Source: Marinobacterium jannaschii DSM 6295 (GTDB taxonomy: Bacteria; Pseudomonadota; Gammaproteobacteria; Pseudomonadales; Balneatricaceae). Taken from it: 64,000 bases of DNA. How positions within the stretch are numbered: the stretch's first letter is position 1; every line of letters begins with the position of its first letter. The stretch lies in NCBI RefSeq assembly GCF_000620085.1, contig NZ_JHVJ01000005.1:62001-126000 (forward strand), in the 5' to 3' direction. Under the pieces are notes generated by a model. The model was not told the origin of the DNA. It worked only from the letters and a program-made list of their open reading frames with translations, and searched no databases. Position numbers and translations under genes: made by a program. Positions 34,147 to 42,029 of this stretch are shown piece by piece.

Positions 34147-34499
34147 TTATACGGAGCGGCTGCAATCAGTATCAAAGTGCAGCTCGTCCACTGTTTTAAG
34201 CGCCCTTTCAATCAGCCCCTCAGGATAGCCCAGCTTCAACATAGTGTTAGCCAGCATATCGCTAAACCACCACTGCAGCGCTTTTATCTCCTTCAGGGTG
34301 ACCGCCGTCAGGGCAACAGAAAACCGCGTTTCATCATAGGTAAACACAATGCACTGGCGTCGCTGTATTGTGGTGATATTGGCATGCCAGTCACCTAATG
34401 CAGGTGACTGGCTTTCTGATTTTTCCGGTACCAGAAAGCCTGCTTTCTTTAACTTGCCGGCAAGCTTTTTGGTGAGGTGAATTATTATATTATTTTCAT
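34147..34499 (-). pseudogene. DUF6933-like gene with a frameshift near its start
   Basis: The minus-strand frame ending at 34147 reads LTKKLAGKLKKAGFLVPEK and later GDWHANITTIQRRQCIVFTYDETRFSVALT, the hallmark of DUF6933. No usable start exists in that frame. An ATG at 34499 (MKII...) would read straight into IHLTKKLAG if two extra bases in the AT-rich run at about 34485-34495 were removed, so a two-base frameshift is likely. The right end stops at CSRSV, shorter than the family's usual 160-170 residues. It is non-functional as written unless a non-standard start is used. Confidence 0.68.
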
Positions 34500-34512
34500 A
34501 AATTGCTAATAA

Positions 34513-34774
34513 TTAAGACTTTTCTGTGGCAGTCAGCATATCAAATACCGCCCTAGAAAAACCCTGTGCCACTTGCGGGTTGCTTAGGATTTGCATCATC
34601 TACCGCTTGTGGGAAGTCACCCAGAAACGCCTGCTCCGACGAATTATTCCTGATCTGGTGCATCACCCTTTCGTTCTCCCCTACTTTGTCCGCCACGGTT
34701 TGAGCGTAATTGAGCATATCGTCATCGGTCAGGTTATCAGTCTCAAACAACTCGTTAAGACGCTTCAGGATGGC
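34513..34774 (-). pseudogene. C-terminal remnant of a type I restriction HsdR subunit
   Basis: Minus-strand frames encode AILKRLNELFETDNLTDDDMLNYAQ, VGENERVMHQIRNNSSEQAF and FPQAVDDA, then in a shifted frame SNPQVAQGFSRAVFDMLTATEKS with a stop at 34513. This order matches the extreme C-terminus of HsdR, the ATP-dependent DNA translocase/endonuclease subunit. About 15 residues are missing between the two pieces and the frame changes, so an internal deletion has occurred. No hsdM or hsdS remains. Its left part overlaps the last codons of the esterase gene. Confidence 0.75.
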
Positions 34775-35345
34775 TGATACTCAGTAGTTTTTTGGCATCG
34801 CCGACGCGGTGGCCCCAGTCGGTTTCTTCGCTCGAGATCTGGTGCTGCTGGCAATAGTCGCGGATCTGTTGCGGATCGATAACGTCGTCATTGCAGCCGA
34901 TCACAATCTGTAACGGTGCCTGTTGCGCCTTGATACGGTGCATATTGATCGCTTCAAACTGCTCCAACATGTCCGGGCTAACATTTATCGGCTCGCCGGT
35001 GATGTAGTTGGTCGCGGGTGTGTCCAGGTATTTGGCCAGCATCCGGCCCGGTTCGATACAGGGGTTAACCGCCAGCGCTTTGATGCCGTAGATCTCGGCC
35101 GCTTTGATGGCGTAAAAGCCACCCATAGAGGTGCCGATAACAATATCCGGGTTAGCGGGTGCGGCTGGGTCGAAACAATCATTGAGATGCGCTGCCAGCA
35201 GCTCAATCGAGTGCAGATAGTGCTCGGGCTGGTAATCCGGTGCAGTGACTTGGGCGCCAAGGGCGCGTAATGCCTGCACCGTAGAGCCGCTGCCATTGGA
35301 GCCCAGACCGTGAAGGTAGAGGATACGAAGTGGCTGTGATGGCAT
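34755..35345 (-). CDS. YqiA/YcfP-like alpha/beta-fold esterase, possibly with altered C-terminus
   Basis: A 196-residue hydrolase. LRILYLHGLGSNGSGS starts the fold, IGTSMGGFYA near residue 90 is the nucleophile elbow, and VNPCIEPGRML follows as in YqiA. The catalytic histidine may be that in DWGHRVGD near 180. The start at 35345 fits the family; a longer frame from 35411 does not. The last eight or nine residues are encoded by DNA that in another frame is HsdR sequence, so the natural C-terminus was probably replaced by an insertion or deletion event. Activity is uncertain. Confidence 0.82.
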   Translation of the reverse strand: MPSQPLRILYLHGLGSNGSGSTVQALRALGAQVTAPDYQPEHYLHSIELLAAHLNDCFDPAAPANPDIVIGTSMGGFYAIKAAEIYGIKALAVNPCIEPGRMLAKYLDTPATNYITGEPINVSPDMLEQFEAINMHRIKAQQAPLQIVIGCNDDVIDPQQIRDYCQQHQISSEETDWGHRVGDAKKLLSISHPEAS

Positions 35346-35465
35346 CAACTGGAGGCTCCGGCTGGACTGGTTTATTCCATCAAAAAGCTTTAGGTATTGC
35401 TTATAAAGCATTGAAATATTGTATTTTTATAAGGCAGGGGTGTTGAATCCCCTGCTTCGCTTGTC

Positions 35466-36077
35466 TTACTTGCACAGTGCCCGATAACGCTGGGTGCCCT
35501 GGCGTGCTTCGATACGCGCGCGCCACTGGTTGATGTTGCTGTATTCGCTCAGATCAAACTTGATGTCATCGCAGATGCCGACGACGAAGGCGCAGTTGAG
35601 GTCGGCCAGGGTGAAGCGATCAGCAACCAGGAATGTTTTGTCGTTAAGGCTGTTTTCCAGCGTGGCCAGCATCGGCGGAATTTTCTCAAAGGCTTTGGCG
35701 ATGATGTCAGCATCGCGGCGGGGTTCCGGTACGAACACCAGCTGGATGAAGGCCTGAATCATCGGCACTTGCAGGTCGGCGACCGACCAGATGCTCCACT
35801 GGCTGACCTGCCCCCGTTCCTGAGGGCTATTGCCCAGCAGTTCCGGCTTGTAGGCGTCGGCGATGTAGTTACTGATTGCCAGAGATTCCCAGATAACGAA
35901 ATCACCGTCTTGAAGTGCCGGAACTTTGCCGTTCGGGTTGACCTGCCGGAAGGCTTCTGATTTGTGTTCGCCGGCGCTGAAGTCGATTGACTGGGTTTCG
36001 TAGGCTACGCCTGCTTCTTCGAGACACCAGAAGCAGCGTCCGGCGCTGGATTTTGGGCTGCCGTATATCTTGATCAT
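35466..36077 (-). CDS. Glutathione S-transferase family protein
   Basis: A 203-residue GST with an N-terminal thioredoxin-fold domain (IKIYGSPKSSAGRCFWCLEEAGVAYE, with serines/arginine near the glutathione thiol site) and the VNPNGKVPALQDGDFVIWESLAISNYIA glutathione-binding segment (residues about 47-74), then an all-helical C-terminal domain. The ATG follows AGGAAACG. Substrate is unknown. The region upstream to 36236 has nothing else clear. Confidence 0.9.
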   Translation of the reverse strand: MIKIYGSPKSSAGRCFWCLEEAGVAYETQSIDFSAGEHKSEAFRQVNPNGKVPALQDGDFVIWESLAISNYIADAYKPELLGNSPQERGQVSQWSIWSVADLQVPMIQAFIQLVFVPEPRRDADIIAKAFEKIPPMLATLENSLNDKTFLVADRFTLADLNCAFVVGICDDIKFDLSEYSNINQWRARIEARQGTQRYRALCK

Positions 36078-36236
36078 GATCGTTTCCTGTCTGGGGTACC
36101 TGCCTGTGCAGGCGTATGGATAGCACGATTCTAAACCAGTCGTTCTTATCCGCCCAGCCTGCGCTCTGTCTGAGGTTCGATGCCTCTCGAAATAACCTTT
36201 AAATATTGATGTTAAGTCTATCTATATGGCCTATAG

Positions 36237-36352
36237 CGTTAATAAATTGATGATTATGTGATGCAAAAAGCCGACGGCATTAGCTCTTATGCTATCATCA
36301 ATAAATTGAGGCTAAATCGTATTTTGTTATTTCTAGCATCAAAAAATTGATG
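36237..36352. repeat. Three palindromic repeats upstream of hipBA (likely operators)
   Basis: The 16-base sites CGTTAATAAATTGATG (36237-36252), CATCAATAAATTGAGG (36296-36311) and CATCAAAAAATTGATG (36337-36352) fit the consensus CATCAA-N4-TTGATG; the third is a perfect palindrome. A weaker half-site TTGATG is at 36206-36211. They lie directly before hipB, where HipB-type antitoxins bind, so cooperative autorepression is likely. Confidence 0.72.
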
Positions 36353-36378
36353 ATTAACCGAATTTCGATAGGTGGGCT

Positions 36379-36726
36379 ATGAATAGTAGAAACTACTATG
36401 CCATGACGGATATGGCCATCGCCAGAGAGTTGGGGCAACGGCTTGAGCAGATCAGGCTTGAGGCCAATATCCCCCAGAAGCAGATCGCCGACGAACTGGG
36501 GATCTCAGAAGGTACCTACCGCAGTGCAATCAAGGGCAAAGCGCGGCTTGAAGTGGTGATTGGTATTATGCGGATTTTGGGTCGGTTGGATAATCTGGAT
36601 GGCTTTCTGCCGCCGGAGCCGTTTAGTCCACTGGAGCTGCTGAAACTCGAAGGTAAGAAACGCCGACGCGCAGGCACTAGACGTGACAGTACTTCATCTG
36701 ATAATGACGCTGACGAGGACTGGTAA
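36379..36726 (+). CDS. hipB: HipB-like XRE-family antitoxin
   Basis: A 115-residue DNA-binding protein. The helix-turn-helix spans about 15-65 (LGQRLEQIRLEANIPQKQIADELGISEGTYRSAIKGK), followed by an acidic/basic disordered tail (KKRRRAGTRRDSTSSDNDADEDW), which antitoxins often use to bind the toxin. It lies five bases before the hipA gene. The upstream palindromes support autoregulation. It is longer than E. coli HipB (88 residues) mainly because of the tail. Confidence 0.82.
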   Translation: MNSRNYYAMTDMAIARELGQRLEQIRLEANIPQKQIADELGISEGTYRSAIKGKARLEVVIGIMRILGRLDNLDGFLPPEPFSPLELLKLEGKKRRRAGTRRDSTSSDNDADEDW

Positions 36727-36731
36727 TCACG

Positions 36732-38039
36732 ATGGCGAATATGACGCAACATAACGTTGCCCGGGTAGAGATGTGGGGGCAGCTGGTCGGCGCCCTGTCC
36801 CATGATGATAGGAGCGGCCTCTGCGCTTTCCAGTATGCGCCTGAATGGATTCAGGGTGGCATTGAGATCAGTCCGGTGAAGCTGCCCCTGTCTAATCGCG
36901 TTTACCAGTTTCCTGCGTTACCGCGTGACACTTACCGCGGGCTGCCGGGTGCCTTTGCAGACACCCTGCCGGATGATTTTGGTAATGCGGTGATTGACGC
37001 CTGGCTGGCACGAAGCGGGCGGGATCGCGAGACTTTCTCCTCGCTGGAGCGACTGCTGTATACCGGGTCGCGCGGCATGGGGGCTCTGGAATATCTGCCC
37101 TCTATCGAGCGCCCTGTTAGTGCGGCAATGCCGCTGGAACTGGATGGACTGGTGGCGATGGCCCAGTCCGTTCTGGACCAGCGTTCCGGCCTGGCGGAGT
37201 CTCTGGTTGAGGGAAATGGCGAAGCCTTATCTGCGATCCTGCAGGTAGGTACCTCTGCCGGCGGTGCCCGACCGAAGGCTGTGATCGGTATTAATGCCGA
37301 TCGTACCGAGATCCGCAGTGGCCAGGTGGATCTGCCGGACGGATTTGAGCACTATCTGCTGAAGTTTGATGGCGTGGTCGAGCACTCGGCTGCCAAAGAG
37401 ACCTTTGGTGATCCGCAGGGATTTGGCCGGATGGAGTACGCCTATTACCTGATGGCGCGGGATGCGGGGATCGATATTTCACCGTGCGAGCTATTGCAGG
37501 ACGGTGAGCGGGCGCACTTTATGACCCGGCGCTTCGATCGCATTGGCAATAAGAAACTGCACTACCAGTCACTCTGCGCGATGGATCATGCTGATTATAA
37601 GCAACCGGGGCATTACAGTTACGAGCAGCTGTTTTCCCTGATGCGTTCCCTGCGCTTTAAAAAAGCAGCAGCGCTGGAGCTGTACCGCCGCATGGTGTTT
37701 AACATCGTGGCGCGAAACCATGATGACCACACCAAGAACTTCGGCTTTATCCTCGACCGCAGCGGCCAGTGGCAACTGGCTCCGGCATTCGATATCGCCT
37801 ACAGCTACAAGCCAGGGTCGAAGTGGGTCAACTCCCACCAGCTATCGTTGAACGGCAAGCGTGATGATTTCACCCGAGAGGATCTGCTGCTGCCTGCGGA
37901 GAAGTTCCGCAAAGACGCGGAGCAGATTATCGATGAGGTGATTGAGGTGGTATCTCAGTGGCCGAAATATGCTGCCGAAGCGGGTGTCTTTCCGGCATTT
38001 TCGACTGAAATAGCACAGTCCCACCGGCTTTATCTGTAA
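36732..38039 (+). CDS. hipA: HipA-family serine/threonine kinase toxin
   Basis: A 435-residue HipA. The N-terminal domain ends near 110, then the kinase core shows TSAGGARPKAVIG (ATP-binding P-loop-like segment, near residue 172), YLLKFDG, RMEYAYYLMARDAGIDI, MTRRFDR and the catalytic loop NIVARNHDDHTKNFGFIL near 335, followed by AFDIAYS (metal-binding DFD equivalent). In E. coli HipA phosphorylates GltX and induces persistence; that target is not testable here. Start ATG at 36732; all key residues appear intact, so an active toxin is expected. Confidence 0.88.
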   Translation: MANMTQHNVARVEMWGQLVGALSHDDRSGLCAFQYAPEWIQGGIEISPVKLPLSNRVYQFPALPRDTYRGLPGAFADTLPDDFGNAVIDAWLARSGRDRETFSSLERLLYTGSRGMGALEYLPSIERPVSAAMPLELDGLVAMAQSVLDQRSGLAESLVEGNGEALSAILQVGTSAGGARPKAVIGINADRTEIRSGQVDLPDGFEHYLLKFDGVVEHSAAKETFGDPQGFGRMEYAYYLMARDAGIDISPCELLQDGERAHFMTRRFDRIGNKKLHYQSLCAMDHADYKQPGHYSYEQLFSLMRSLRFKKAAALELYRRMVFNIVARNHDDHTKNFGFILDRSGQWQLAPAFDIAYSYKPGSKWVNSHQLSLNGKRDDFTREDLLLPAEKFRKDAEQIIDEVIEVVSQWPKYAAEAGVFPAFSTEIAQSHRLYL

Positions 38040-38119
38040 ATCGGCTGGCGCTGAAGGCGGGCGGCTTTAATTGGCTGAGCCGCCCGCCTTCTGTTGGCCG
38101 GAGTTCTGCCAGCGCGGGT

Positions 38120-38980
38120 CTAACTCAGCAGATCAATAACCTTCTCATCCAGCTGTGCGGCCAGCTTCTGGTAACCCTCCGCATCGGGGTGAATCTCGTT
38201 CATCCAGTCCCCGCTCTCGCCTGCCGTGCCCAGTTCTGCGGGTGTCAGAGTCTCGCGGGTATCGATCACGTGAAAGTTGCTGATGGGATCAGGTCCCAGC
38301 GCCAGCGATAAGATCCCGTCCGCAAGATTATCAAACAGAAATCCGACCACTGCGATCCACTGGTCTTGCGGTACTTCCGCAGCGATCAGCGCCGGATAGA
38401 GCCAGGGGCCCAGTGTCGGCATTGGTAAATTGAAGAAACGTGCTGGCGAGTTGCGTGGTGTCGCATAGTCATAGGTGTGAGTAAGAATAGGCGTTCCTGT
38501 GGCCGGCCCGCTGTCTCGCCGGGAGGCGATAGTCCGGTAGCCGGAAAGGATCTCCTCTATCAGGGCATCCAGTTTCTCAAGGTCGCAATAATCGGAAGGT
38601 ATCAACGGTGATGACGTGCGTTGCGCTGCAGGCAGAAGCAGCTGACGGGCGTGATCAATCATATCATTGCCGCCACCGCTCAGCAGAATAAGGTCCCAGC
38701 GATAGTCTTCCGAATCCAGCGCGTTTTTTAATGACTGATTGTGTGTCATGTCTGCCATATTGCGCATAGTGTCGCCGGGCGATGCGCAGTCGACAATCAT
38801 CGTCAACCTGGTAAAGCGCATCGGAAACAGCAGGTTTGAAACCGGGGCTCCACCCAGAGTGAACCAGGAATCCCCTTCAGCCAGAATCAGCTGATCGTGA
38901 ATCAAAGGGTCTTCGTAAATGGGCAGATCGCTGTTTTCCAGTTCATGCCAGCGCAAGATGTTCGGTCTGAACGTTTTCAT
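38120..38980 (-). CDS. SGNH/GDSL-like hydrolase
   Basis: A 286-residue esterase-like protein. Block I is AEGDSWFTLGG near residue 33 (the nucleophile serine), block III SGGGNDMID near 100 (oxyanion asparagine), and block V DWMNEIHPDAEGYQKLAAQL near the end (aspartate/histidine pair). No signal peptide is seen, so it acts in the cytoplasm. The ATG at 38980 follows GGAGAGAAGG; a GTG one codon upstream is possible. Substrate is not known. It is divergent from the ion channel gene. Confidence 0.82.
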   Translation of the reverse strand: MKTFRPNILRWHELENSDLPIYEDPLIHDQLILAEGDSWFTLGGAPVSNLLFPMRFTRLTMIVDCASPGDTMRNMADMTHNQSLKNALDSEDYRWDLILLSGGGNDMIDHARQLLLPAAQRTSSPLIPSDYCDLEKLDALIEEILSGYRTIASRRDSGPATGTPILTHTYDYATPRNSPARFFNLPMPTLGPWLYPALIAAEVPQDQWIAVVGFLFDNLADGILSLALGPDPISNFHVIDTRETLTPAELGTAGESGDWMNEIHPDAEGYQKLAAQLDEKVIDLLS

Positions 38981-39156
38981 CACCTTCTCTCCCTGTTCCT
39001 TGTGTTGGTTATTGCGGCCTTATGGCTGACCTGCCGGCTCAGGCGACTTGCCTTTATTCATTTTGGCAGGTGATCGATTCAGATTAGTGCTGGCTGGCGG
39101 TTTATCAAGGTCACTTTCAGGCCGGAACAGGCTCGAAAAACAGATATCCGAAAGAT

Positions 39157-39178
39157 TTTACAATCAAAGCGTTGTAAA
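39157..39178. repeat. Inverted repeat upstream of the ion channel gene
   Basis: TTTACAA (39157-39163) and TTGTAAA (39172-39178) enclose eight bases, 47 bases upstream of the channel ATG and within the divergent promoter region. This could be an operator; the binding protein is unknown. Confidence 0.45.
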
Positions 39179-39224
39179 GTTGCACGCTTTCAATCTGTTA
39201 GCCAATTGAGACTCTTTAAACGCT

Positions 39225-40043
39225 ATGGACCTGAATACCCTTCAATCCCGCTTCTATACTCTGCGCTCTAACAAGATGTTTGAGCTGTTTGTTGTGATGG
39301 TGATCCTGTTCTCCGCATTAGTGATCGGGGCTAAGACCTACAACATACCGCCAAACGTCCTGACCGTGATCGGCTGGCTGGATGTCGCAATCACCCTGTT
39401 CTTCCTGATTGAGTTAACGGTCCGGTTTGTTGGCGAGCCCGAGAAACGCAGCTTCTTTCGCAATGCCTGGAACCTATTCGATACCCTGATTGTGGTGGTG
39501 AGCCTGATTCCAATCGAAGACAGTGAGATGGCCCTGGTCGGCCGGCTGATCAGGATCTTCCGCGTGTTGCGTATGGTATCGATCGTACCGGAGCTGCGAC
39601 TGCTGCTGAATTCACTGATCAAGGCATTGCCGCAGCTGGGTTATGTGATTCTGCTGATGTTTATCATCTTCTATATCTACGCCGCCGTAGGCGCATCTTT
39701 CTTTGCGCAGATCAATCCGGAGTTGTGGGGTGATATCTCCATTGCCATGCTGACCCTGTTCCGGGTGATGACGTTTGAGGACTGGACCGATGTGATGTAC
39801 GAGACCATGACGGTCTATCCGTTCAGCTGGCTGTTCTATCTGACCTTTATCTTCCTCACCACTTTTGCCTTCCTCAATATGGTGATCGGTATTGTGGTAA
39901 ACGTAATGGAGAACGAGCACGCGCAGGAGGAAAAAGAGAAAGCATTGGCAGAGGGGCAGCTTACAATCGAAGATCTTTCCAATCAGATCAATGAGTTAAA
40001 GCTGATAATTGAAGCGCAGAATAAGCAAAGAGACGAAGTATAG
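39225..40043 (+). CDS. One-domain voltage-gated cation channel (BacNav family) with acidic filter
   Basis: A 272-residue six-transmembrane channel subunit, expected to form tetramers. S1-S3 lie at about 20-98; S4 carries arginines 107, 110, 113 and 116 spaced by three; S5 is about 137-162, S6 about 203-228. The selectivity filter is TFEDWTD (183-189). Bacterial sodium channels usually read TLESWSM or TLESWAS; acidic residues at the fourth and seventh positions are the kind used to make calcium-selective variants. A C-terminal helix with heptads (235-266) is the expected tetramerising coiled coil. There is no obvious ribosome binding site. Ion preference is inference. Confidence 0.9.
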   Translation: MDLNTLQSRFYTLRSNKMFELFVVMVILFSALVIGAKTYNIPPNVLTVIGWLDVAITLFFLIELTVRFVGEPEKRSFFRNAWNLFDTLIVVVSLIPIEDSEMALVGRLIRIFRVLRMVSIVPELRLLLNSLIKALPQLGYVILLMFIIFYIYAAVGASFFAQINPELWGDISIAMLTLFRVMTFEDWTDVMYETMTVYPFSWLFYLTFIFLTTFAFLNMVIGIVVNVMENEHAQEEKEKALAEGQLTIEDLSNQINELKLIIEAQNKQRDEV

Positions 40044-40057
40044 GCGTTACCCCATCT

Positions 40058-40126
40058 GCCCCGGAGAGAGGGCGCTTGTAGCCGCTACTAACTGCAGACT
40101 ACTGCGGCAGAAGCGCTCTCCGGGGC
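40058..40126. terminator. Long hairpin between the channel gene and norD
   Basis: GCCCCGGAGAG (40058-40068) pairs with CTCTCCGGGGC (40116-40126), and an inner GCCGC/GCGGC stem lies at 40081-40085/40104-40108. There is no T run, so termination strength is uncertain, but it separates convergent genes. Confidence 0.55.
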
Positions 40127-40142
40127 TATCCATCCCGTCCCT

Positions 40143-41981
40143 CTAGCTGGTCAGCTTCGCATATAGCTGCGGCAGTTTAGCCGGCAGCTCTGCGGCACGG
40201 CGAATCAGGGTGTAGTTTCCGCGCCCGAACAGATATGGCAGGTAGTCTTCCGCCTGCTGGTCGATAGTGATGCAGAAAGGCACCAATCCTGCCTTACGCG
40301 CTTCAATGATCGCCATGCGGGTATCCTCGATGCCATAACGCCCCTCGTAGTGATCGAGATCGTTAGGCTTGCCGTCTGTCAGAATCAGTAACAGTTTCTG
40401 CTTCTGTGGCTGTGCCGATAGCAGCTCGGTCGAGCGGCGGATTGCTGCGCCCATGCGGGTGTAATAGCCCGGCTTGATCGCCTCAATCTGTTGCCGGACC
40501 TTGCGGTTGTAGCTCTGATCAAACCCCTTCAGCAGGTGATAGCGCACATGATTGCGGTAACGGCTGGAGAATCCGCAGATTGAGAAGCGGTCCCCGGTTT
40601 GTTGCAGACATTCGCTAAACAGGTAAAGCGAGTCACGGATAATATCGATCACCCGGCCATGATCGCCGACCCAGGCATCGGTCGAGAGTGACAGATCGGC
40701 CAGCAGCAGGCAGGCCAGATCACGCTCGCGCTTTTCCAGTGAGCTGTAGAGCTTGGGCTCGGCGACCTGATAGCCGGCAGCCCGCTGGCCGCGAAAATGA
40801 AGGTAGGCTTCCAGATCCAGTTCGCTACCCTCCTCCTGCTGCTTAACCCACTGGGATTGCGGCCTCAGGGCCTGAAACTGCCGTTTCAGCCTGCGGGCCG
40901 TGGCCTGCAGGTGTGGTGGCAGCTCGCCGGAATCGCTGCTGGCGGCCCGCACGGTCAGCAGGTTGCAGTGATCCTTAATCAGTTGCTGCTTGCGGTAGTC
41001 CCACTCAGGCAGCGGGTGATCGGTGCCGATGACCAGATCGTCCTCGGCTTCGGATGGCAGGTCGAGGTCGAACCGGATTCGCTTGGCAATCGCGTTACTG
41101 TCGCGGCTGACGGTCAGCTCCTCCAGCTCGTCAGCGTTCTTTTCGGCGTCCTGCAGATCCTCATCTTCATCTTCAGAGCGGTCCAGGTTTGCCATCTCGG
41201 CGATGCTGAACAGGCTGGTTTCATAGCGCAGCGCCAGCAGGCCGCCCTTGTTGGTTTCGGACTTTTTGCGCTTCGCCTTGCGTTTGCGCTGCTGCTCACT
41301 GGCTTTGCTTTCACCATCGCTATTCTGTTGCTGAACCGAATCGACCTTGATCTGTTTACCCGGCAGGCTTTGCGGAGGTGAGGGATGCAGCCACAGTAAT
41401 ACCGGCGCAGGTTCATAACGGCACTCGCCGATTGTATCGATACTGCCCGGCTCGATCAGGGCCTGCTGAATACGTTGCTCCTGTACCGCCTCTGCAACCG
41501 GCAGCAGCTCCGGATCGGGACGTTGCCTGATCAGTGCCCGGCTCAGTGTTTGGTAACGCCGGTTCAGCCCCGGATAGTGGTCGAGTACATAGAGCACCTG
41601 CAACTGACTGCGTTTGATCCAGTTATGCTGACTAAACTCCGGCGCAGTCGCCAGGGCTGCCAGCCAGTAGTAAAGCTCGCGATTAAGCTCGGCATCGGCG
41701 AAGAGATTGATCCGCTCAGGCAGGTGCAGGGTTTCAGGGTCACGCCAGGCCAGCGCAACCCGGCTACCGCTGCCTGCCAGCTTCTGTACCCAGGAGCGGC
41801 GCAGATTGACAGAGCTCATCGTCGAAGCACGCAGGTTCAGACCGCCATCACCGCCCAGGGTGCGAAAGAAAACCGACAGAGGCTTACGCAGGCTTTCCAG
41901 TGTCACCGCCTGGTGGTGCTTATGGGGATCGGCCATGCGGCTGATCCAGCTGTCCCAGTATTTACCAACCTGTTCTTCCAT
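40143..41981 (-). CDS. norD: Nitric oxide reductase activation protein NorD
   Basis: A 612-residue NorD with a C-terminal von Willebrand A domain (LLADLSLSTDAWVG near residue 430, metal-binding D-x-S-x-S, and LLILTDGKPNDLDHYEGRYG near 540). The middle is acidic and variable. NorD works with the AAA ATPase NorQ to mature or activate the NorCB enzyme, probably for the non-haem iron centre. It is the last gene of the norCBQD operon and starts 49 bases after norQ. Confidence 0.94.
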   Translation of the reverse strand: MEEQVGKYWDSWISRMADPHKHHQAVTLESLRKPLSVFFRTLGGDGGLNLRASTMSSVNLRRSWVQKLAGSGSRVALAWRDPETLHLPERINLFADAELNRELYYWLAALATAPEFSQHNWIKRSQLQVLYVLDHYPGLNRRYQTLSRALIRQRPDPELLPVAEAVQEQRIQQALIEPGSIDTIGECRYEPAPVLLWLHPSPPQSLPGKQIKVDSVQQQNSDGESKASEQQRKRKAKRKKSETNKGGLLALRYETSLFSIAEMANLDRSEDEDEDLQDAEKNADELEELTVSRDSNAIAKRIRFDLDLPSEAEDDLVIGTDHPLPEWDYRKQQLIKDHCNLLTVRAASSDSGELPPHLQATARRLKRQFQALRPQSQWVKQQEEGSELDLEAYLHFRGQRAAGYQVAEPKLYSSLEKRERDLACLLLADLSLSTDAWVGDHGRVIDIIRDSLYLFSECLQQTGDRFSICGFSSRYRNHVRYHLLKGFDQSYNRKVRQQIEAIKPGYYTRMGAAIRRSTELLSAQPQKQKLLLILTDGKPNDLDHYEGRYGIEDTRMAIIEARKAGLVPFCITIDQQAEDYLPYLFGRGNYTLIRRAAELPAKLPQLYAKLTS

Positions 41982-42029
41982 CGGGTGCCCCTTGTACTAC
42001 GCTGCGGATCATTCAGATTAGAGATCGGC

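Noticed and set aside
34147-36400. A complete restriction-modification or phage-defence island
   Set aside because: Only an HsdR C-terminal scrap and a broken DUF6933 gene remain; hsdM, hsdS and other defence genes are absent, and hipBA alone does not make a defence island.
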